10,000 nt of DNA from Desulfarculus sp. (GTDB taxonomy: Bacteria > Desulfobacterota > Desulfarculia > Desulfarculales > Desulfarculaceae): positions 1-10,000 of the forward strand of contig JAIWNN010000017.1 of NCBI GenBank assembly GCA_020216805.1, in the 5' to 3' direction. The notes beneath the pieces are model-generated. The model made no database searches. It was not told the DNA's origin and saw only the letters and a list, made by a program, of their open reading frames with translations. The translations under genes were made by a program, and so were the position numbers. Shown in pieces: positions 7,071 through 10,000 of the stretch (the first letter of the stretch is position 1; every line of letters starts with the position of its first letter).

Positions 7071-9277
7071 GGGTTCGGCCGGGTGGATGGAAGACGACGG
7101 GTTGGACCCTGGCGGGCCTGGCCGGGGCCCTGATCCTGGCCCTGGCGGCAATGCTGCTCTGGCCGGGCCAGCTCCCGGCGGTGGGCTACGGCCCGGCCGC
7201 CGACCGTCTGCTGCTGGCCGCCGACGGACGGCTCATCGCCAGCCGGGCCCATCCCGCCCGCCGGGCCGGACCCTGGCTGGCCCCGGAGGAGATTCCGCCC
7301 CTGGTGGCGGCGGCGACCCGGGCGGCCGAGGACCGCCGCTTTCCCCACCACCCCGGGGTGGACCCCTTGGCCATGGCCGTCGCCCTGGTGCAGAACCTCC
7401 GGGCCGGGCGGGTGGTGCGCGGCGGCTCCACCCTGACCATGCAGGTGGCCCGCCGGGAGCGCCCCGCCCCCCGCGGCCTGGCGGCCAAGCTGCGGGAGAC
7501 GACCCGGGCCCTGTGGCTGGAGGCCCGTCTGTCCAAGGCCGAGATCCTTGGCCAGTATCTCAACCGCGCTCCCTTTGGCGGTCCCCTGGTGGGCCTGGCC
7601 GCCGCCAGCCGCGAATTGTTGGCCAAGCCTCCGGATCGCCTTTCGCCGGCCGAGGCCGCGCTGCTCCTGGCCCTGCCCCAGGACCCGGCCCGCCTGCTCC
7701 AGCCGGACCAGCGGCCGCGTCTCATCGCCCGGCGGGACCGCATCCTGCGGGCCATGGCCCGGGACGGAGACCTGGATCCGGCGTCCCTGGAGCGCGCACT
7801 GTCCGAGCCGGTGGTCCTGCGCCAGCCCCAACCCCAGGTGGACGCCCCCCATTTCGCCGCCGGCCTGGTCTCCCGCCTGCCATTGGGTTTGACCGGCGAA
7901 GTGGCCACCGACCTGGACCCCGGTTTGCAGGAGGCGGCCGTTCTTCTGGCCCGGGCCACGGTGGCCGCCCACCGGGCCGAGGGGGTGGAGCAGGCGGCGG
8001 TGCTGGTGCTGCGCAACCGCGATCGGGCGGTGCTGGCCTGGGTGGGGTCGGTGGATTTCAACGCCCCGGAGGCCGGCCAGGTGGACGGGGTGCTGGCCGC
8101 GCGCCAGCCCGGCAGCGCCCTGAAACCCTTCATCTACGCCCTGGCCCTGGAGCGGGGTCTGACCCTGGCCGACCGCCTGGAGGACGCGCCCTTGTCCCGG
8201 GCGGTGGCTGGCGGTGTCTTCCGGCCGGCTGATTATGACGGCCAGCAACGCGGCGCGGTGAGTCTGCGGGTGGCCCTGGCCAGCTCGCTGAACCTGCCGG
8301 CCCTGCGTCTGGTGGAGGGCCTGGGGCCGGCGGCGGTGTTGCGCCGCCTGCGCGACCTGGGCCTGGACCTGCCCCGCGACGCCGAACACTACGGCCTGGG
8401 CCTGGCCCTGGGCGACGGGGAGGTGAGCCTCCTTGACCTGACCACCGCCTACGCCGCGCTGGCCGACCAGGGACGCCGGCTCCCGGCCCGGCTCTGGCGC
8501 GGTCAGACCCCGGCCGAGCCCATCCGAGTCATGGACCCGGCCGCCGCCGCCCTGATCGGCCAGGTGCTGGCCGACGACGCGGCTCGGGCCCCGGGCTTCG
8601 GCCGCCACGGGGTCTTGGACCTGCCTTTCCCGGCCGCGGTCAAGACCGGCACCAGCCAGCGCCACCGCGATAATTGGTGCCTGGGCTTCACCGCGGACTA
8701 CACGGTGGGGGTGTGGGTGGGAAACTTCGCCGGTCAGCCCATGCGCGGGGTCTCGGGGGTCAGCGGGGCCGCGCCCCTCTGGCGACAGGTGATGCTGCAC
8801 CTGCACCGCCACCGCCCCGGCGATCTTCCGCCCCCACCGCCCGGCGTCGTCCGGGTCCGGGTTTGTCTGGACAGTGGCCGCCAGGCCGGTCCCGGTTGCT
8901 CGGCCAGCCAGGAAGAGCTGTTCCTGTCCGACCACCTCCCGACCGGGCCCTGTCCGGTCCACGCCCGGCCCCCCGTCACTCCCGGCCCGCCACGCCTGAC
9001 CCTGGTCACCCCGGCCCCGGAGGCGGTCTACGCCCTGGACCCGGACATCGATCCCGGTCTGCAAATCCTGGCCTGCGCCGCCCGAGCCGAAGGTCCGATC
9101 AGCCGGACCAGCTGGCATCTCAACGGCCGGCCCCTGCCTAGCGGTCCCGAACTCCTGGCCGCGCGTCTGCCGCTGGCGCCGGGTCGACACCGCCTGGAGG
9201 TGCGGGCCTGGGGCCCGGGCGGAGCAGCCACGGCGACGGCCCGATTCGCGGTGCTGGAACCGCCACCCCGGCCTTGA
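7067..9277 (+). CDS. pbpC: Bifunctional penicillin-binding protein 1C (glycosyltransferase/transpeptidase)
   Basis: 736 residues (E. coli PbpC has 770). It polymerises lipid II into glycan strands and carries a transpeptidase-type domain, anchored in the inner membrane with its bulk in the periplasm. Residues 10-32 form the single membrane helix. The GT51 domain has the catalytic motif E88-DRRFPHHPGVD, GGSTLTMQ (119-126) and SKAEILGQYLNRAPFGG, all close to the PbpC subtype. The penicillin-binding domain has SALK (Ser350, Lys353), S407-L-N and K526-TG, so all three active-site motifs are intact. A cysteine-bearing linker and a BiPBP_C-type beta domain (from about residue 645) complete the PbpC architecture. 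The start is GTG at 7067, overlapping the A2M TGA as GTGA. The GGAGGT (7058-7063) ends only 3 bases before it, which is tight, and translational coupling is likely. Later starts would remove the membrane helix. Pairing with A2M is typical and points to murein repair after protease attack. Confidence 0.96.
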   Translation: MRVRPGGWKTTGWTLAGLAGALILALAAMLLWPGQLPAVGYGPAADRLLLAADGRLIASRAHPARRAGPWLAPEEIPPLVAAATRAAEDRRFPHHPGVDPLAMAVALVQNLRAGRVVRGGSTLTMQVARRERPAPRGLAAKLRETTRALWLEARLSKAEILGQYLNRAPFGGPLVGLAAASRELLAKPPDRLSPAEAALLLALPQDPARLLQPDQRPRLIARRDRILRAMARDGDLDPASLERALSEPVVLRQPQPQVDAPHFAAGLVSRLPLGLTGEVATDLDPGLQEAAVLLARATVAAHRAEGVEQAAVLVLRNRDRAVLAWVGSVDFNAPEAGQVDGVLAARQPGSALKPFIYALALERGLTLADRLEDAPLSRAVAGGVFRPADYDGQQRGAVSLRVALASSLNLPALRLVEGLGPAAVLRRLRDLGLDLPRDAEHYGLGLALGDGEVSLLDLTTAYAALADQGRRLPARLWRGQTPAEPIRVMDPAAAALIGQVLADDAARAPGFGRHGVLDLPFPAAVKTGTSQRHRDNWCLGFTADYTVGVWVGNFAGQPMRGVSGVSGAAPLWRQVMLHLHRHRPGDLPPPPPGVVRVRVCLDSGRQAGPGCSASQEELFLSDHLPTGPCPVHARPPVTPGPPRLTLVTPAPEAVYALDPDIDPGLQILACAARAEGPISRTSWHLNGRPLPSGPELLAARLPLAPGRHRLEVRAWGPGGAATATARFAVLEPPPRP

Positions 9278-9319
9278 GCCCCATCAGATCTCGCTTAGCC
9301 GCTCAACTCCCGGTGCGCG

Positions 9320-9338
9320 CCTCAAGCCCATGCTTCCC
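9320..9338. repeat. Intergenic near-repeat, right copy
   Basis: CCTCAAGCCCATGCTTCCC, matching the copy at 744-761 at 16 positions with one small difference in the hairpin loop. It lies 42 bases beyond the pbpC stop, in the same orientation as the left copy. Confidence 0.55.
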
Positions 9339-9441
9339 GGCCCGGACGCGCGCCGCTTGATCAAATTGAACCCGGTCCATACTCAATAAAGCGAATCCAG
9401 TCACCGGGGCAAGGCGATTTTTGTAACCTCCCGGCCAGGAT

Positions 9442-9464
9442 CATACCATCCGGTATGCCATACC
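9442..9464. repeat. Cluster of CATACC/GGTATG arms
   Basis: CATACC (9442-9447), GGTATG (9452-9457) and CATACC (9459-9464) follow each other. The last two form a perfect 13-base palindrome centred on one C, and the first two form a 6-bp hairpin with a 4-base loop. A fourth GGTATG is at 9640-9645. The layout suits a dimeric DNA-binding protein or two competing RNA hairpins; no regulator is identifiable. Confidence 0.45.
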
Positions 9465-9504
9465 CCGGCCTAGCTACTCGTCGGTAGGTTATGGCAGGTT
9501 TCGG

Positions 9505-9530
9505 AAAATGCCAAGTGTTTTTGGCATGTT
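9505..9530. repeat. Inverted repeat AATGCCAA / TTGGCATgTT
   Basis: ATGCCAA (9508-9514) and TTGGCAT (9521-9527) are perfect complements around a 6-base spacer. With one mismatch the arms extend to 10 bases (9505-9514 and 9521-9530). It lies about 230 bases upstream of the predicted sigma-54 start of amtB, within the range used by enhancer-binding activators, but it does not match the NtrC or NifA consensus as I know them. Confidence 0.45.
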
Positions 9531-9544
9531 GAAGCTTTCGCTGG

Positions 9545-9613
9545 CCACCATCGCATCACCGCGATCCCGAGATAAACCCCTGGGCTCTGGGAGAAACCCC
9601 CATCTCATGGTGG
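9545..9613 (+). other. Possible folded RNA element in the intergenic region
   Basis: CCACCAT (9545-9551) pairs with ATGGTGG (9607-9613). Inside are ATCGC/GCGAT (9550-9554 with 9561-9565, overlapping the outer stem by two bases) and TCCCGAG/CTCtGGGA (9565-9571 with 9585-9592, one bulge). Together they could form a closed multi-stem structure. Promoter and terminator are not evident, and GC-rich sequence makes chance pairings common, so this is only a candidate. Confidence 0.15.
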
Positions 9614-9665
9614 TGAAGCACCCAGCAATGTTACCCAGCGGTATGACCAGCGCGCCGCCCCAGGT

Positions 9666-9679
9666 TGGACCATGTTCCA
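9666..9679. promoter_or_regulatory. Imperfect 14-base dyad upstream of amtB promoter
   Basis: TGGACCATGTTCCA reads the same on both strands except for one symmetric pair of mismatches (12 of 14 positions). Its centre is about 76 bases before the predicted amtB start, a usual place for an activator site. It does not match the NtrC consensus. Confidence 0.2.
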
Positions 9680-9721
9680 TTTTCGTCATATTTTCCGGCT
9701 ATTACCTTTTTGTTTCCATAA

Positions 9722-9738
9722 TTGGCACCGGGGTTGCT
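9722..9738 (+). promoter_or_regulatory. Sigma-54 promoter of amtB
   Basis: TTGGCACCGGGGTTGCT fits the RpoN consensus YTGGCACGRNNNTTGCW at every fixed position except one (C for G at the eighth). The invariant GG (9724-9725, -24) and GC (9736-9737, -12) are exactly 10 bases apart. Transcription would begin near 9749, giving a leader of about 90 bases. Location and orientation point to amtB. Sigma-54 control with an NtrC-type activator is the usual mode for ammonium transporter genes, so induction under nitrogen limitation is expected. Confidence 0.85.
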
Positions 9739-9742
9739 CTAT

Positions 9743-9827
9743 CTCGGTTGACCGTCGGGGCCCGCCCAGCAGACGGACTCGCCCCCGGCGTGAGGACCAG
9801 TCAGGGGGAAGTGACACACCAACCGAG
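9743..9827 (+). other. Possible leader fold over the amtB ribosome binding site
   Basis: CTCGGTTG (9743-9750) is the exact reverse complement of CAACCGAG (9820-9827), whose last three bases are part of the amtB Shine-Dalgarno sequence. Inside are CCGTC/GACGG (9752-9756 with 9772-9776) and CCCCC/GGGGG (9782-9786 with 9804-9808), together a three-way junction. The left arm lies mostly before the predicted sigma-54 start, so the closing stem could form only in a transcript begun further upstream. Confidence 0.22.
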
Positions 9828-9832
9828 GAGGA
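9825..9832 (+). promoter_or_regulatory. Strong ribosome binding site of amtB
   Basis: GAGGAGGA lies 7 bases before the ATG at 9840, a near-ideal site that fixes the start. Confidence 0.9.
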
Positions 9833-9839
9833 TTGTATT

Positions 9840-10000
9840 ATGGCCGACCCTGCCGCTTTGAACCCTGGCGACACCGGATGGGTGCTTGTCAGTTCCGCCC
9901 TGGTGCTGATGATGACTCCCGCTCTGGCCTTCTTTTACGGAGGCATGGTGCGCAAAAAAAACATCCTGTCCACCCTCAACCTCAGCTTCATCATGTTGGG
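9840..10000 (+). CDS. amtB: Ammonium transporter, Amt/MEP/Rh family (5' part)
   Basis: The first 53 codons of an ammonium channel of the inner membrane, cut by the window edge; full Amt proteins are about 400-450 residues with 11 membrane helices and act as trimers. The protein begins [14 protein letters not shown] and enters the first helix ([19 protein letters not shown]), followed by the family signature [15 protein letters not shown], which is very close to that of known Amt proteins. There is no signal peptide, as in archaeal and many bacterial Amt proteins and unlike E. coli AmtB. No glnK precedes it, so a PII partner, if present, should be downstream. Codons here use more A/T third positions than the cluster to the left. 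Regulation is by the sigma-54 promoter at 9722-9738. The gene symbol is by family; paralogues cannot be told apart from this piece. Confidence 0.95.
   Translation, partial: MADPAALNPGDTGWVLVSSALVLMMTPALAFFYGGMVRKKNILSTLNLSFIML

Larger units (their letters stand above)
9278..9721. other. Long non-coding region between pbpC and amtB
   Basis: About 440 bases without a credible gene up to the amtB promoter. G+C is clearly lower than in the genes on the left, particularly after 9357. No strong intrinsic terminator for pbpC is seen: GCGCGC at 9315-9320 and 9347-9352 can pair around the AAGC/GCTT hairpin, but no T-run follows at once. The region holds the right copy of the 19-base repeat, the palindrome TTGATCAA (9357-9364), and several inverted repeats listed separately. 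Short open frames here lack ribosome binding sites and recognisable products. It may contain regulatory sites for amtB or an unannotated small RNA. Confidence 0.7.

Noticed and set aside
1749..9190. Long antisense open frames (for example 1749-3554, 3831-5165, 5598-7151 and 6983-9190 on the minus strand)
   Set aside because: Stops are rare in these frames because of the high G+C. The products are rich in G, Q, R, H and P with no family motifs, and they lie opposite firmly identified genes.
9357..9370. TTGATCAAATTGAA as an FNR-type site
   Set aside because: The second half should read ATCAA after four bases; it reads TTGAA.
9523..9535. Second sigma-54-like element starting TTGGCA
   Set aside because: GG and GC are 9 bases apart instead of 10 and the TTGC block is missing.
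9609..9623. GGTG...CACC near 9610 as an NtrC site
   Set aside because: The half-sites are in the wrong order and spacing for the GCAC-N7-GTGC type consensus.
9489..9689. A 66-codon leftward frame in the gap with MRWGF reminiscent of SRAP-type proteins
   Set aside because: The resemblance is limited to a few residues, there is no Shine-Dalgarno site, and the codon pattern is not that of the neighbouring genes.
9508..9861. A 117-codon rightward frame starting in the gap
   Set aside because: It crosses the sigma-54 promoter and the amtB start in another frame, has no ribosome binding site, and matches no protein pattern.
1..10000. CRISPR arrays, tRNA or rRNA genes, insertion sequences with transposase
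   Set aside because: No regularly spaced repeats, no cloverleaf or rRNA signature and no transposase-like protein were seen on either strand.

Overview
The window is GC-rich, Gram-negative bacterial chromosome. An Sec-exported lipoprotein, a periplasmic alpha-2-macroglobulin (A2M) and a bifunctional penicillin-binding protein (PbpC) imply an outer membrane and a murein sacculus. The high G+C, the AmtB sequence type and a strong sigma-54 promoter fit a deltaproteobacterial (Desulfobacterota-like) host. That assignment is inference and no rRNA is present to test it.

Layout. Positions 1-714 read leftward: queE (queuosine / 7-deazaguanine pathway), then a 12-bp GC hairpin and a probable start of a further leftward gene that is cut by the window edge. 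Positions 715-822 are a short divergent intergenic region. Positions 823-9277 read rightward and form one cluster: a small uncharacterised lipoprotein, a 1845-residue thioester-type A2M, and pbpC, which overlaps the A2M stop codon by two bases (GTGA). Positions 9278-9839 are a 562-base non-coding region of visibly lower G+C, with several inverted repeats and an almost perfect sigma-54 promoter. At 9840 an ammonium transporter gene (amtB type) begins and runs off the right edge.

How the genes work together. A2M plus PbpC is a known bacterial pair: the A2M traps proteases entering the periplasm, and PbpC is thought to repair the murein such an attack exposes. Here the A2M has a cleavable signal peptide but no lipobox, unlike E. 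coli YfhM, while the gene just upstream is a lipoprotein. That makes the small lipoprotein a candidate anchor or partner (inference). amtB is a separate, probably nitrogen-regulated unit.

Most worth a second look: an 18/19-base near-repeat that occurs only in the two intergenic regions bracketing the lipoprotein-A2M-pbpC cluster; the lipoprotein/non-lipidated A2M arrangement; the sigma-54 promoter of amtB; and a possible leader fold that would cover the amtB ribosome binding site but conflicts with the predicted sigma-54 start. No wholly new multi-gene system is demonstrable from this sequence alone.
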